Below, one piece after another: positions 1 to 13,072 of a stretch of DNA of 64,000 nucleotides. The stretch is from Lycocorax pyrrhopterus obiensis (taxonomy: Eukaryota > Chordata > Aves > Passeriformes > Paradisaeidae): the NCBI GenBank assembly GCA_014706295.1, contig JACSVZ010000001.1:84008237-84072236 (forward strand). The letters are read 5' to 3'. Below the pieces are notes generated by a model. It was not told where the DNA came from and did not search any database. It saw nothing but the letters and a program-made list of their open reading frames with translations. Within the stretch, counting starts at the first letter, position 1. Every line of letters starts with the position of its first letter. A program made the translations under genes and the position numbers.

Positions 1-3000
1 AGGGGTTTAAATCTCACCAGGATACCAGCTTGAATTGATGCAAGTCCCCAGATAGGAAAAGAAGTCCCAAATAAACAAAATCAAACCTTAGTGCAAGGCT
101 GCACTTTAGAAAAATCAATTTGCTCCAGAAATTCACTGAGTCAGAAGAAACAGTGACCTTGTGAGCAAGGCATCAAAGTTAAACATGTCCAGTCCTGGTC
201 TTACACAGTAGCAGACAAGTTGTAGCCTCAACTTCCATCTGTGAAGGATGACCATCCTGTGTCCCAGCTTTTTAGATCTGAGTTGTGTACTGCGACACCT
301 CTGCAGATCGTGGCATGACTAACACTTTAAGAAACTCACCTGGCACGCAGTATACGGCTAAACAAATCCCCGAATATGTGGATTCACTCCCCACTGAAAT
401 TCGTATTTAGGTAAGTGGCTCTCTGGTTTTGAGTGAGTGTCGCGAGTTGGTCTCCTGTTTTGGTGTTATCCCGGCTGCGGCAGCCAGAGAGCAGCAGGAC
501 TCCCTCCCTGCCAGAGGGAAGTAGCAATGGCTCTGCTTACAGAAATCTTCCGCAAGTGAACTCCACCAGTTTCCTACACAGGAGACATCATCAGTAAACC
601 TTGCACTGTTTTTGATACCACTTGTAACCAGTGTCATCTGCCCGGGTGTGAAGCTGTCCTGTCCCAAGTGCTGCTGTATGGCTGGAGCCGACTGATGGTA
701 GTGTAGTAGTGAGCTGAAATCTGTGAAGCCACATGCACCAGCCTTTTCTTTTGTTAGTCTCCTGTGATCTCTTCATTGACTGCTCCGACCTTGCCTGTGG
801 CAAGATGGCTTGGGCAAGGTTTTTGAAACACTCCCTGGGGGAGTTTTTGTGTCTCCTGACTCTTTGTTTCCAGTATTTCTCAGCTATGTCTGTCTGTGTG
901 CAACTGGAGGAACAATGGTGTCTCTACAAATTAATTCTCTCTTATTTTTCTAGAATAATATGTTTATAGTTACCTGAGCTGCTGGTGCCCTTGCAGGCTA
1001 GTATGCAGTTAATCACTCCCTGCCACCTTTCATCATGCTGTTTTATCAGTGAATTTATCCAAATGCACTTATTTTGCAAATTACACAGCACGAATTCACT
1101 CTTCCTTAAGGGTCATTTTAAAAATAGTTTTCAAGAAGGCTTTTTTTTTTCCTAGTTCAAATTGCTTCTATTCTCTTTAAAATAAAGGAATACTGCCTAT
1201 AGTGGCTGAGCACAAAATCCTGAATTTAAACATGCTTGTATTTCAGGCTGTTTCAAGTCTGGATCCAAACTAGCTGTCCAGAGCTTCTTTTACATTTTCC
1301 TTCACTCCCTTTAAGATTCATATATTTTCCTGAGGCTTATTTATTGGCCATGAGTGGAAGAAAAATGTACTCTCATGCAAGGGAAGGAACATTTTAGTGA
1401 GTAATTCATATTGGGAATAATCCAATTATAAGAATTCTTTGAAAAAATAATGGATTCTGAGCTACCTTTTTGCACAGCCAGTGACTAACTTTGAAGAAAT
1501 TGAGAAATTCATGTAACTCATAGATCTCTTGCATTCTGCAGCTGATGCTGAATGGCAGATGTCATTTGTTTAAGCACAAAACAAGTTAGTCCTTTTCTTA
1601 CCCTTTGCTTGCCCTATCTCAGAAAGACCAGGTTTGGGGTTTATGGCCAGGGTGTCTAACCTCCAAACATTCATGCACCCTCCATTCCTGGAAGCCTCGT
1701 GGCACAGGACCCAAGGCTGGTAGGATGGGACTTTTCTACCTACAGCAGCCTCTGCTGGCACTGAGCTGCACGGTCCAGTGAAGCAGTGTACTTCAGTGGG
1801 AAACTGTTCTTTGGGTGCCTTTCAGACACCCAGAATGAAATTCAGCAATTAAAAGAAATAAGGAGCTTCTGTGTTTTTTCATTTGATCACAGCTACGCTT
1901 GCTTCCTACCAGCTTGTCAAAGCCTAGTGACAGTAGAAGGATCCTGCCACTCTTGCTGCCAGTGCTGCCAGTTCCTCTAATAAGCAGCTCTAGATAAATC
2001 CTTCCTTATGTTTTCTCCCAAACAGACCTGAAGCAGAACCCTGGACCTGAACATCTCCAAAGGCAATAAGAGAGAAGTGTTAGTGCAAATCAGAATTGAG
2101 TTCTGCTTGATCCCGGGTTGGAAGTAGTATCAAAATGTAGAGTGAGCCTTCAAGGGACTTTGTGATGTCCAAAACCCAGAGTCAGATCTGGATCTTCAAA
2201 GTGTGCCTGAACAGTCACAAAGCGCTGGGTGACTGACTTGCCAAGATTTTGCTCTTGATAAGCTGCAGAAAATATGTATTCTTAGGCCATTGCGAATGTG
2301 AAATAAATTCCATTAGCACAAACCTGCTGTTATGTAAGAAAACACTTTTAGAGGGATTGAAACAACCACTTTTAACTCCATATTTTTTTAAGGGGCTGAG
2401 AGCTATCCATCAGCCTATGGCTGAGTCATGAGCAGCAGTTCCTTAGGCACCAGAGTCTTGATTGCTTTTGCTTTGGTGAGTGTTGCTGCTTGCACTTTGA
2501 TATACCAATAGCTGCATTTGCAATGGCCACATGTCAAATGGCACCACAGCTGACTACCCTGCATTGTGTTCCACAGCCAGGTTTGATGGTCTGTTTTGAT
2601 AATATTAGCCCTGCACATTGTAATTACTTTCTTCTGGAAGAAAAGTTCTTAAGTTTATCACTGAAATCCATTATTAGAAAACATGAAAATAGGTGCTCAA
2701 GACCCTGATTTCCACCTGATCTTTTCATGCTGAGAGACACTTGTACCCTAATTGGTAAGACTTTTTATCTTCTATTTTTATTTTATTATTTAACTTTTAA
2801 TTCTATTTAAATAATTTCTATTTTTAACTTCTAGCCTAATTGTAATTTAATATAAGTGTGAGTATTGTGGTTGATGGCATATAAAAATCCTGATGAGCTG
2901 TTTCTCTTGGGATTTTTAGCTTTAAATAATTTTGCTTTGTACCACTAGCAGCCCATTCCTCAGATGTGCTTCACAAATGTCAGATATTCCCTTGTTCTAG

Positions 3001-3469
3001 TTTATGACACTCTGGAGATAAATTTACCTGCTGAAGTCTGAGTCATCATTTCAACTACATCATGTCGTATACACACTGTCTTCTTCCTAACTCAACCATC
3101 CCAGTCTTCTCAGCTCTTCCTATGTGCCATTAAATATTTGCATTGCTTATCCCCAATTGCTCTGCTTTCCATTGCATTCTCTGCAATAGCAGAACTGGAC
3201 AAGAACAGAGTGTTTCAGGTAGGAATGTAAAGGAACTGATACATTTTTCTCCTATTTTTTTTCTAAGCTGAATATTTGTTGGCTTTTTTTTTTGTGACTA
3301 CTGCAAAGCACTAGGCAAAGCAATTGCAGTAATGATGTACTTTCAAGTGAAACTGGAAACATGGCTAAGTAATAACCCAACAGTACTCATTTGTTTGTGA
3401 AGCCCCTGACCTTTGTTAGCATTGCACTTTGCCTGTTCTCAGCACTCCCTATCTGTCTATTCAGCCGGA
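1..3469. other. Intergenic, no gene seen
   Basis: Only short open frames (60-86 aa) in several frames, none resembling a known protein. An A/T-rich tract lies at about 2757-2852. No RNA gene or clear mobile element was recognised before the CR1 copy at about 3470. Confidence 0.6.
2757..2852. repeat. A/T-rich low-complexity tract
   Basis: Sequence of T-rich and A-rich blocks (ttctatttttattttattat and similar) with very few G or C. Confidence 0.6.
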
Positions 3470-4166
3470 TATGAAAGACTTGGGGATTTTAAATTATGGG
3501 AAGCTCAACGTGTCCTGGCAATGTGCACTTGCAGCCCATAAAGCCAACTGTGCCCTGGGCTGCATCTTAAGCAGCATGGACAGCAGGGTGAGGGAGGGGA
3601 TTCTGCTGCTCTACTCTCATGGGACTCCACCTGGAGCATTGCATCCACCTCGGGAGCCCTCAGAACAATAAAGACATAGACTGGGAATGAGTTGGAGTAA
3701 GTCCAGAGGAGGGTCACAATGATGATCAAAAGCCTGGAACACCTCTACTATGAAGACAGGCTGAGAGAACTGATGCTGTTCAGCCTAGAGAAGAGCAGGC
3801 TTCAGAGAGACCTTAGAGCACCTTCCAGTACCTAAATGTGCTACAAGAGAGCTGGAGAGGGACTTCTCTCAAGGGCATGTAATGATAGGACAAGGACTAA
3901 TGGCCTTAAACTGAGAGATTTTAAATACATTAGATTGGACATTAGGAAGAAATTCTTGACTGGGAGGGTGATGAGCCAGTGGCACAGCTTGCCCAGAGGG
4001 CAAGTGAATGTACATCCCTGGAATTATTCAAGGCTAGGTTGGATGGGGCTCTGAGAAACCTGGTCTAGTGGAAGGTGTCCCCGCCCATGGCAGGGAACTG
4101 AAACTAGATGAACTTAAAGGTCATTTCTAACCCAAACCATTCTGTGATTCAATGATTCTTTGCTCC
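3470..4166 (+). mobile_element. CR1 LINE, 3' fragment
   Basis: This is a decayed 3' part of a chicken-repeat-1 LINE, about 0.7 kb. At 3480-3590 it reads as a broken end of the reverse transcriptase frame (KLNVSWQCALAAHKANCALGCI). Further on it has the standard CR1 blocks gaagacaggctgagagaact, aagaaattcttgactgggag, and tggatggggctctgagaaac with ctggtctagtggaaggtgtc. It ends in the CR1 octamer tail cattctgtgattcaatgatt. Truncation at the 5' side is normal for CR1. Substitutions and stops show that it is inactive. Confidence 0.93.
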
Positions 4167-5990
4167 TTGGCCTGCTGATTCCTGTCTCCAAGCCTGTCCC
4201 CCACATCTGGTGGGAGTCCTTGTGCTCTCCTTTTTCTTCTGTATGAACAGTTTGTTGTCCTCTACCACTCTCCACAGGGTGGGAGAGCTTCATTTCATCC
4301 TATTGCAGCATCGCATCTACAAACCATATGGTGTTTTCTTACAGAAGACTGAAGGTGACCTATAACCACCTGACAGCACCTTTCAGGTTCTCACCTCACG
4401 GCTGTTGCCATGACATTCATCTCCAGTTACATGCAATTTTCTATTAAATCCTCCTTTTTTCTTGTAATGAGACTATAACATCAAGTCGCATTATCCTTTT
4501 ATATAGAAGAAGATTCAGACTCTTTCAAAAGCAAACGATTTATAGCAGTGGGCAGGTGCTCATGGCATCTAATTTACAATTTGTTACCACCAGTAGGGTT
4601 TTACTGGGAGGTTATTTCACCTTCCACATCTACTGCCTCTCTGACAATAATTATTGAAAAAAAACTTGGGTAGAACAGTACAATTTCTTTGCCAGAACAG
4701 AGAGGCTTTATATTTGAGGTTAATAAAATGTAACATTTCATTCCAGAGATCACAGCTTGTGTCTCATGCTGTAATAGTCTTTGCTTAGAAACATTTTCCT
4801 CTGGCGTGGAAAATGGCTAGGTGAAAGCATTAACACAGAAACACTACTTTAGAGCTGTCCATGTCTATATTTGTTTTCATGCAGAGCCAAAAAGGGGACC
4901 CCTAGACTTAGTAAGCTACAGAGCTTCAAGAATTACAATAAGATAATACAACCAGACAAAAATGGCAGAAAAATATATCTATTTTTCAAAAAGTGGCAAA
5001 AGAGAGTTGTTTTGACTCTTAAAGAAATTTCTTCTAGCACAGAGAGATTCTGATTTCAGTATAGAGGGAGATGCTTTGTGGCATCTCCTCTGCTGTGAGC
5101 TTTAAACCATTAACTGAAGGAGTCAGTTTGCTCTCTGAGTCCTTACCCAAAAGATAAGGTGCTCCTTAACTGTGCTTAGATGAACACAGAAAATACGGAC
5201 ACACATGGATCTTCTGCCTTACTTGGAGAGTGAGACTGATAGCAATAAAAAGAGGTTTTTTCTCCCAGCTGAGGAGGAAAATAAGGGTGAATATAAGCAG
5301 TGGAGGCAAGGGCAAGCAGGTCAGAGATAAAGACTGTAGATGTATATGGAAGAGACAGCTACCCCTTTTTGAGATTTTTTACTGCTTTTAAAATGTGTAA
5401 GACAGCTTCATTTAGATCACAGAAATATGATGGAAGGAACCAGAATACAGGAAGAAAATAAGAATTTTTAGCATGAGATGTCTAAAAGTGTAGCATTTGG
5501 TGAAGACATCCATGAGAAAGCAGCAGCCAAGGAGTCAGCAGCAGCAACAGGAAATCCATTTTGAAGTGCTGAAAGCCAGTACAGCTTCATTATCATCTCA
5601 CAGTCTCATCAGCTCACAGTTTAGCAGCTAATGTTCTCCCTGGTAACCACATACAAGAACAACGTCATACTTTGAGAAAAGAAAAATCTGAATGAACTCT
5701 TTGCTCTTCCAGTTTATGCGAGGGATCACAACATTTCTCCTACACACATTGTAAATAGGGCAGTCCTTTATGATCTTGTTCAACAAAATCACCTCTTTTT
5801 GGTGAGACCCCATTACCTGCCCAGAGGGCTTTGGGGAAGACCCATGCACACAATGGGGACCTGCTGTGGCACTCAGGTACAAGGTGGAATGAGGGGAAAC
5901 CCAGTGAAGAAAGTGAGACGTCCCACAGTGAGATTGCTTTTGTTTCAGTCCCATAACATCTTTTTCATCTCATTCTCCAAGGGGCTCCAT
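4167..5990. other. Intergenic, no gene seen
   Basis: Non-coding sequence with only short chance frames (up to 108 aa on the minus strand at 5628-5954, which runs close to the SINE tail). No recognised repeat. Confidence 0.55.
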
Positions 5991-6106
5991 AAATCACAGA
6001 ATCACAGAATATTCTAGGCTGGAAGGGACCCACAAGGATCATGAAGTCCAACTCTTAAGTGAATAGCCCGTGGAGGAACTGAACCCACAACCTTGGTGTT
6101 ATCAGG
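5991..6106 (-). mobile_element. tRNA-Ile-derived SINE with CR1-like tail (TguSINE1 type), 5'-truncated
   Basis: Read on the minus strand, the unit begins ctgataacaccaaggttgtg and continues ggttcagttcctccacgggc. This aligns with the anticodon loop, variable loop, T arm (B box) and acceptor stem of tRNA-Ile. The CR1-type tail follows: gagttggacttcatgatcct, tgtgggtcccttccagccta, then attctgtgattctgtgattt. The A-box half of the tRNA is missing; the copy starts in the anticodon loop. It fits the passerine TguSINE1 design, which uses CR1 machinery for retrotransposition. Confidence 0.75.
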
Positions 6107-9100
6107 CAGATTATTTTTGCAAATCCCGGATTTGCAAATGTTCCCTGTTCAGGCAGTGGGGTTTATGCATGCCCCCTGAAAGCCATGCAGCTCAAAGTAT
6201 CTCTCTTCCACAGCATTGGTGTAATGCCCTTATTGCCTTACAGAAGGTTCCTAATGTCGGGGAGGAAGGAAGAAGTGGCTGTGGACTGTGCGGAGTCACT
6301 AACAGAGAAGAGCTTTTCACTGTTGCCATATCAACCCCCCTCTCTGTCTTACTATGAAGCATCATGTATGAATGAAAGCACCTCAGCATTTCTCACCTAA
6401 GCTGAAAAATCATTGAATTGGGCATCTTTACACTTTGCATCATAATGTAACCCTGTACAATCATACCAGGAGGGACACGAGGTCAGATCTTGGGCAATTT
6501 CCGATTTGAAGGCAGCAATACTACTCTCTCTTCTCAGAAAGCTGCAGAAGCTGGCTGGGGGCATGCATGCAGGCAACACCCTTTGTCATGCCTGTTATCT
6601 CCAGGTGCAGTCAGAGGTCTGGATTAATGCTGAATACAGTGGAAAGTGCAGTACAGACTGTCAGATAGACCCAGCCACATGACTGTCACACTGGGCACAA
6701 AGTGTAAGATTGACAATACAACCTTGTTTCTGCGTAGGGGATTTGGTTCTTGTGGGGTTTAGAGTGATGGGGGCTCTGTAGTGCTCAGGTGTGATAATTT
6801 TTGGGCCACTGTAGATCTCCAGCAGACATCTGGGTGCCCTGGAAAGAACTGGTTGTGACATGAGCTGTTGTGATCTTTTATGGCCCAGAGCAGTGGAAGG
6901 TTGCGGATATTTTAGTGCAGAGTTCGGGACTCTAACCTTTTTTGACCTACAGGCACATGCTGCACTAAGACCCAAGAAAAGAATATTTCTTGTCTGTATT
7001 TGGTTTATACCACTCTCTGAGTGATTTTTTTCCCCACATTCTATTTTGCCAGCAGTTCATTTTACTGTGTCATGTTATGTCTTTCCTAACCAGGCTGATC
7101 AGATTTGTTCCTCTTATGCTCTTGCATTTTGGCAATGAGGTGAGGCTATAGTTTTTGCTTTGCCATTGACCTGTGTGCCCACAACTTTACTGTCCTCAGC
7201 TGTGTCCAAGAACTGAGCCCTGTGAGGGCATTTGGGATGATCTCCCTGAGCCAGTAAGGGACAAGAGCTCAGGCTGTGGGATGTGTGACACAGGGAGCAG
7301 GAGCCACCTCAGAGCCATAGCTTGGGGAAGGAGGAAGACTGCTGCCATAGGCAAGGCTGGATAACTTAGTTGTGCATGCCATATACTGTCCCATGGGAAA
7401 AGTCATCTTTGTTTCTTGCAGTTTGAAGCTGGTGCTGGTGCTATCTCTGGAGTCATGGCGTATCCATCCCTACAGTGCCATGTAGAAATTGCTGTCTGGA
7501 AGACAGTTGTGTGGATAAGCACCATTGTTGGAGCTTGTGACTGGTGTGGGGTGTCCTTGAATACAGAGTCTGTGCAGAAAATGCTTGCGAAACCATCAGC
7601 CTTGTGAAACTCTCCGGTAGATCAGCAACTCAAAGATGGACTCACTTGCTCTCCACTACTACTTCTCAGCAGTACCTTGAGTGAGTTCCAAGAGAGGTGC
7701 CTAGCAAAGTCAGGTCTCCTCTGCCCTGGAGCAGGCAGGGTAACAGGGCTGTATCCATACTTGCAAGTTGGAGCAGGAGGAGCCTGCCTGGCAGGGAAGT
7801 TGTGCATGGCTGAGCACAGGAGGTACAGATGAGCTAGTGATTTGCCCCTGCAGGCTGTCAGTGCCAGGGAACCCTCTCTGATGGGGTGTCACAATCTGCC
7901 CATGCAGGAAGGCTGCTCATTGCTGGTATTCCTGACCAGGAGGATGATAGAGTGCTCCTTCTCCTTAGTTTTCCTAGTAAGAATTGACCTTGTTTTCACA
8001 AGGGAAGAAACTAAGCTTGGCCAAGCAAAGCTGCATCAAGCCTCCCTGCTGAGGACTCCTTGAATCATCTGCTCGAGGCAGAGGTGCTTTTTCACTTTCA
8101 CACCCCACTGCCCTCAATCCCATGGGATCGCTCCTTCAGTCCTTGACTACATAACTTATCAAACCTGCAGTGCCTTTACAAACGTGACTGTTGGCAGTGG
8201 TCTGCCTGAAAGGGATTCTGCACATCCTCTGGTCAGTCCATACACAGAAGTGCACAAATGCCCCAGAGCTGGCAAACCATGGGTTGCAGCGATGGCACCA
8301 TCATCTGCGTCAGAGGGCTGAGCATCGTGCAGCTCTGAGCAGGAGCTTTGTGGAGGCTGTGAGATGAGGATGTGGGATACGGGCTGTGATCTGGCACTCT
8401 GTCTGTGTTCAAGGATTACCCAGGTAAGAATGACCATTGCTGTTTGTTCCTTAGGTGGCACAGCTGGACCCAAGAGCCAAGCAATGAAAATAGCCGAGGA
8501 ATTTGAGCTTGCAGTCATTGCCATGGGAGTGGCATCGGCATAACTTCAAATGCGGGCTCCATGTCTCTCCAGATATTGAATATACCATGTGAGGCACTCC
8601 TGAGTGTCGGTTTATAGAAATAATCTTTCTTCATGCTGTTTTGGTTTTTGCTTTTTTAGCCTTTGGGAAAAAAATCCCTCTGTTAGAATCCAGAAATGAG
8701 TGTGTGTGTATGCAGATGGATATAATCCACTGTGAAAATTCAGGAAGAACTGGTAACAGGAGAGCTTTGCCTTCTATTTTAGATGGACAAAGATGTTATG
8801 AGTGGTTGAATAGTCCCAGGGCTGGTCAGCATTGGGGTGGGACAACCGAGGAAAACACTGAGTTAGCTGGGTGAGACTGTGGCTCAGAGTTGTAAGTCCT
8901 GCACAAGGCCGGGGTGAAGTCAGGCATTTGCTTTAAAATGTTTAAAGTGTTGTCCCACCCACCAGTGATTGACCGATCTTTGGTCGTTTGCATAAAATGA
9001 TGGGAGCTCACTGTTCCACCTGTGTTCCTGTCAACCTCCTTGAATTTCCTCTTTCTGGCAGAAAAATTGCTCCTCTCTTCTGGATGCTACAGGAGGGGGC

Positions 9101-11819
9101 TGGCTCCACCGCCCAAAACCCTACGCAAGCTCTGAGCTCCAGTAAAAGAGTGGGCAGTGGGGGCGGTAGAAGCAAAGGCTTATTTTTGTGGAGTGCCACT
9201 CTAAGTGGTGTATTTCAGACAGATAAGGTCTATTGCTCTGCCAAATGCAAACTTAAATGTACACCCCCCACCTTGCAAAATGGTATTTGTATTTTTTTTT
9301 CTTTAAAATTACCATAGTCTCCATCTGGTAGCATCCTGTGGGACTGAGCTGTATTTGTGAGGATATTGGGATCAGGATGCAGAGCACAGCCTCTTCTTGC
9401 ACCTCCTGTTTTAGTTTTTGTTTTGCGTTTGTGCAGTAGAAATAAATGAATTCATGCCATCTGCCCCCACTTCCAAACAAAACACATCTGTGTTAGACAG
9501 CAGCAGAGGGATGCGCGGGGCTGGTGAGGTCTCCAGCACAGACCCAGCAGTGTCAACACGCTGCATCCCTGCATATCCCGAGGAGAGTGGCCAGGACACT
9601 CTGCACTTCCAAAGAGGTGCCAAATGATGGATATGGGAGCTGTACTGCGGGCACCAAGTTTGAAAAAAACTTGCAGGAATCTTGGCACTGGTCTCCTAGC
9701 CTCGCCTGGATATAACCAGCAGTTTTTGTCAAAAATCTGCCTACAGATTCCCCCTCTTCATTTTCTCTCCTGACTGCATCTCCAGATGAGAGCTTTAGTG
9801 CTTCACATTATTACAGGGTTTTTTCTGCCAGCAAGAGCTCTCCTTAACACACAGTGCATATATAAATAATATTTATGGCTTTGGAAGTTTATAAAATTAA
9901 GTGGGTCATACCTCCTTTCTTGTATAACAATTTTCTTCACAAAAAATCAAGTTTGATTTTCTTTGAGAGGGTTTCCAGTCCTAGCAAAAGGAAAGGAGAC
10001 CGGATTGCTGAATGCCTGTACCACCAAGACTCTTTTCCAGGCTTCCTGAAACACCACCACTACAACTGGTTTTGAGTTTTGCCTAAGAAAGAAGGAGAGC
10101 AAATGCCACGGTCTGCAGTTTAAAATCTGGCACTGGAGCATTTAGTCTCTTCTTCAAGTCCGTATTTGTCTTTCCTGCTCCCTGCTGCACTCAAATATTT
10201 CTTCTGCTGTGATGATTTCTCACATAACCTCTTTGGCAGCCACAGGAGAACTTCTCGCAGCTCAGACTGTTTTGGCACTCAGGCCCCTTGAAACATCAAC
10301 CACTGCATCTGACTTAATGAAGCGCATTGAACAAAATGGGGGGAAGCTGTTTGCCAAAACCAGGTTTTTTTCCAAGTGGTTCTAAGTTATATTTAAGCTG
10401 ATAGTGCCCAAGAGCACTTCCTTGCTTCAGGGTCCTTGGGTGGTCTCCAAACTGAAAGTCAGGCTAAGATGCAGGGATGCCATATCTCTTTGCTTTGAAA
10501 GAAAACCCTGGTGGATGGAGCAAGTAGGAGATGCTCTGCTCTGTCCTCAGTCTCGGGGGGATGAGATGTATGGGTGTCCTGGCCCTATGGTTTCATCAGA
10601 GACTTTGTGTCATCCTTAGGGCTAAGCCAAGCACATTATAGGAACAGAGAGAGAGCTATAGGGTAAAAGGAGAAGAGAAGTTCATGGATTAGTGCCTGGT
10701 GAGCTGAACTCAGGATCCAGCTTATATATGGCTAGTGCTTAGCGCTGCTCTCCGGCGCACTTTCCTGTAGGTAAGTTGGGAAAAAAATTGTTCTCTGCTT
10801 CCCAGGTGCATTGAGAGATGCCCAAAGAGCAAATAAATAGCACTATGTAAGATAGGTCAATATGTTTTTGGGTCGCTTAGTGCAGAAAAAAGTAAAAATA
10901 AAGATAAGCATCATCTTTCCTTTATGCGTCTTAAAGCCCTTTAGAGATTCTGAGGTCTGATGTATATAAGAAACATCCATAAACCTAAAAAAGGCATGTT
11001 TTTAATAGGAATGAACTCTTTGTACAGTAGAACAGCTCACACTGATTTCAGTCAAATCTTTACTAACTCCGATTAAAACCATATAGCCCACTGCTTAGCA
11101 AAAAATAAGAACACTGAATTGTTTTTAAATGGCTTTGATGTAAACAATTGCCCTTCTCGTGGGGGAGATAAACCTAAAGAACAGGATTTTCAGAGGGGTT
11201 GATCTCTAAGCAAGCTGTTTTTGGAGTGGCAGCAGGAGATACTCAGTGCCTCCAAAACTGGTTCCTCATTGGCCTCTTCTTAAAGAGAAACACATCTGGA
11301 CAAGACCTTGGGAACTGCTCTGGTTCTATCACCAACAAATAATACTCATAGGTGATGGCCGGATAGGTACACAGGCAGGCATCTCTAAATCACTGTCTGG
11401 TTTTGGGCTTCTAAGGACCATTTCTCTGTTAAGAAACACTTCCTCAGAGAGATAAATGATTCAAGTGGATGCACACTCAAAGGGGAAATGTTCACACTAA
11501 AGCCAAAGAGATGTTCAGGTTTTTAACCAGGAACTATTTGTTTACTCAGTCTTTTACATTTTTTCATATAATCCCTTTGCTATTCCCAGAATAATTTGTG
11601 CATGGACTGTGCATAATACGGGGTTTGAGAAACTTCTTATCAACACTGTGAAAATTGAAAATTGAAGTTGTGCCTTTTAAGAATACTTACGCATACTAAA
11701 TGGACATGAAGAAATTGAAATCTGTTGAAAGACAAAGCATTTGGATCCAACCTATCCTTCAAGATATCTTGGTCTTTATTCAAAAAATGTGGTGCTTAGG
11801 AACATGGTTTAGTCGTGGG
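6107..11819. other. Intergenic, no gene seen
   Basis: About 5.7 kb with many overlapping short frames on both strands (longest 121 aa on the minus strand, 8159-8524). None has a recognisable domain. No RNA gene or clear repeat was recognised. The stretch 7200-9700 is somewhat richer in G/C, which explains the extra open frames there. Confidence 0.55.
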
Positions 11820-11902
11820 CCCGTCAGAGCTGTGTAAGTGGTTGGATTTGATGATCCCAGTGGTCTTTTCCAAACTCAATGCTTCTATGATTCCATGACT
11901 CT
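11820..11902 (+). mobile_element. CR1 LINE 3' tail fragment
   Basis: Short CR1 end: ggttggatttgatgatccca, gtggtcttttccaaactcaa, then tgcttctatgattccatgac. Only the last 80 or so bases are preserved or were inserted. Confidence 0.85.
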
Positions 11903-12889
11903 ATTTAACACTTGTTGTTACATTATTGTATGGCAGGGAGAAGAGGCTAACAACTGCAAGACAGTTCATCAGCTGTGGGCAGTTTCTAGGCTTGGTCTAG
12001 AATAGGGACCAAGATTTAGAGTAGCCTGGGGAGATTAAGAGGTGGGACAATGGCTGAGAGGTGTAGGGTCCCAGAAAAAAAGAGTATCATCATCAAGATA
12101 TCTTCTTAATCTCCGTCTTAATTTTTCTTTCTCAGATCTCAAAGTCCCATCTGGTGAAATTCACCCGCTCATTCTTCTTTTCCAAAGCAGTTTTCCCTAA
12201 GGATTAAAAAAATTGCAACCATTTGATGCCTAAAGATTTTTGCTTTTTATGTATTTTTCATATATTTGTAGCTCTGTAGACTATTATTACATAGTTATAT
12301 AGCTCCTGGTATTTTTCCTATCCTTTCTCTTAGATTTTAGAATAATAAGCTAACCTTCTAACACATTCCTGAAATACTGTTTAGTCTTATTTTCAAGAAG
12401 TGAAGCCAGACAAAGACATTTTGCTTTCCAACCAAAATCTGAGGAGACACAACAAGAAATGGGGCAAAGAAGCCTGTGGAACAACAATGGGGCAGAACCC
12501 AGGGAAAATTACCTAACCAACTACTCTTCTAATTGGACAGTATTTATTAGATATGCTAATTTGTTAAACTCATAAAAATTGTAGAAATCCGATGCCAGGT
12601 ATGCCCATGACCACTGGGACACCTGGGAGCTTCCAACAAAGGCCTGCTTTTTATTTTACTATTTTAACACTGTTGCAAGAGTTTCTGTCTTTTGATATTA
12701 GGCAACACATTGAAACATCATGGCTTTTCTTCAATTATTTATCACTTGGTTATTTCATGTGCTAGTTGGCCCGAGAGTTTCATGTTTGTCAGTTGCAGTC
12801 AGGAATGGGTTCTTTGTTCAGCTCCCTAAGATGTGTCCCCTCTGTTGTGGGGACAGCAGGAGCATTGCAGCAAATCAGGTGTGTTCACA
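11903..12889. other. Intergenic, no gene seen
   Basis: A/T-rich non-coding sequence without recognised features. Confidence 0.5.
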
Positions 12890-13072
12890 TAATTGTAGAA
12901 TATCATGAGTTGGAAAGGACCCACAAAGATCATCAAAGTCCAGCTTCTGGTCCTGTACAGGACAACTCCAAGAAGCACATCATGTGCCTGAGAGCACTGA
13001 ACTTTTTGGATTCTGGCAGGTTTAATGCTGTGCCCACTTCCCTGGAGAGCCTTTTCAGCTAGCCCTTCTCGT
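12890..13072 (-). mobile_element. CR1 LINE 3' fragment
   Basis: The plus strand reads ttgtagaatatcatgagttg, gaaaggacccacaaagatca, then blocks equivalent to the CR1 3' UTR, including cttccctggagagccttttc. The tail lies at the lower coordinate, so the element is on the minus strand. Confidence 0.85.

Noticed and set aside
6060..6106. A functional tRNA-Ile gene
   Set aside because: Only the 3' half of the tRNA is present. The A box and acceptor 5' strand are missing and it runs straight into a CR1-type tail, so it is a SINE.
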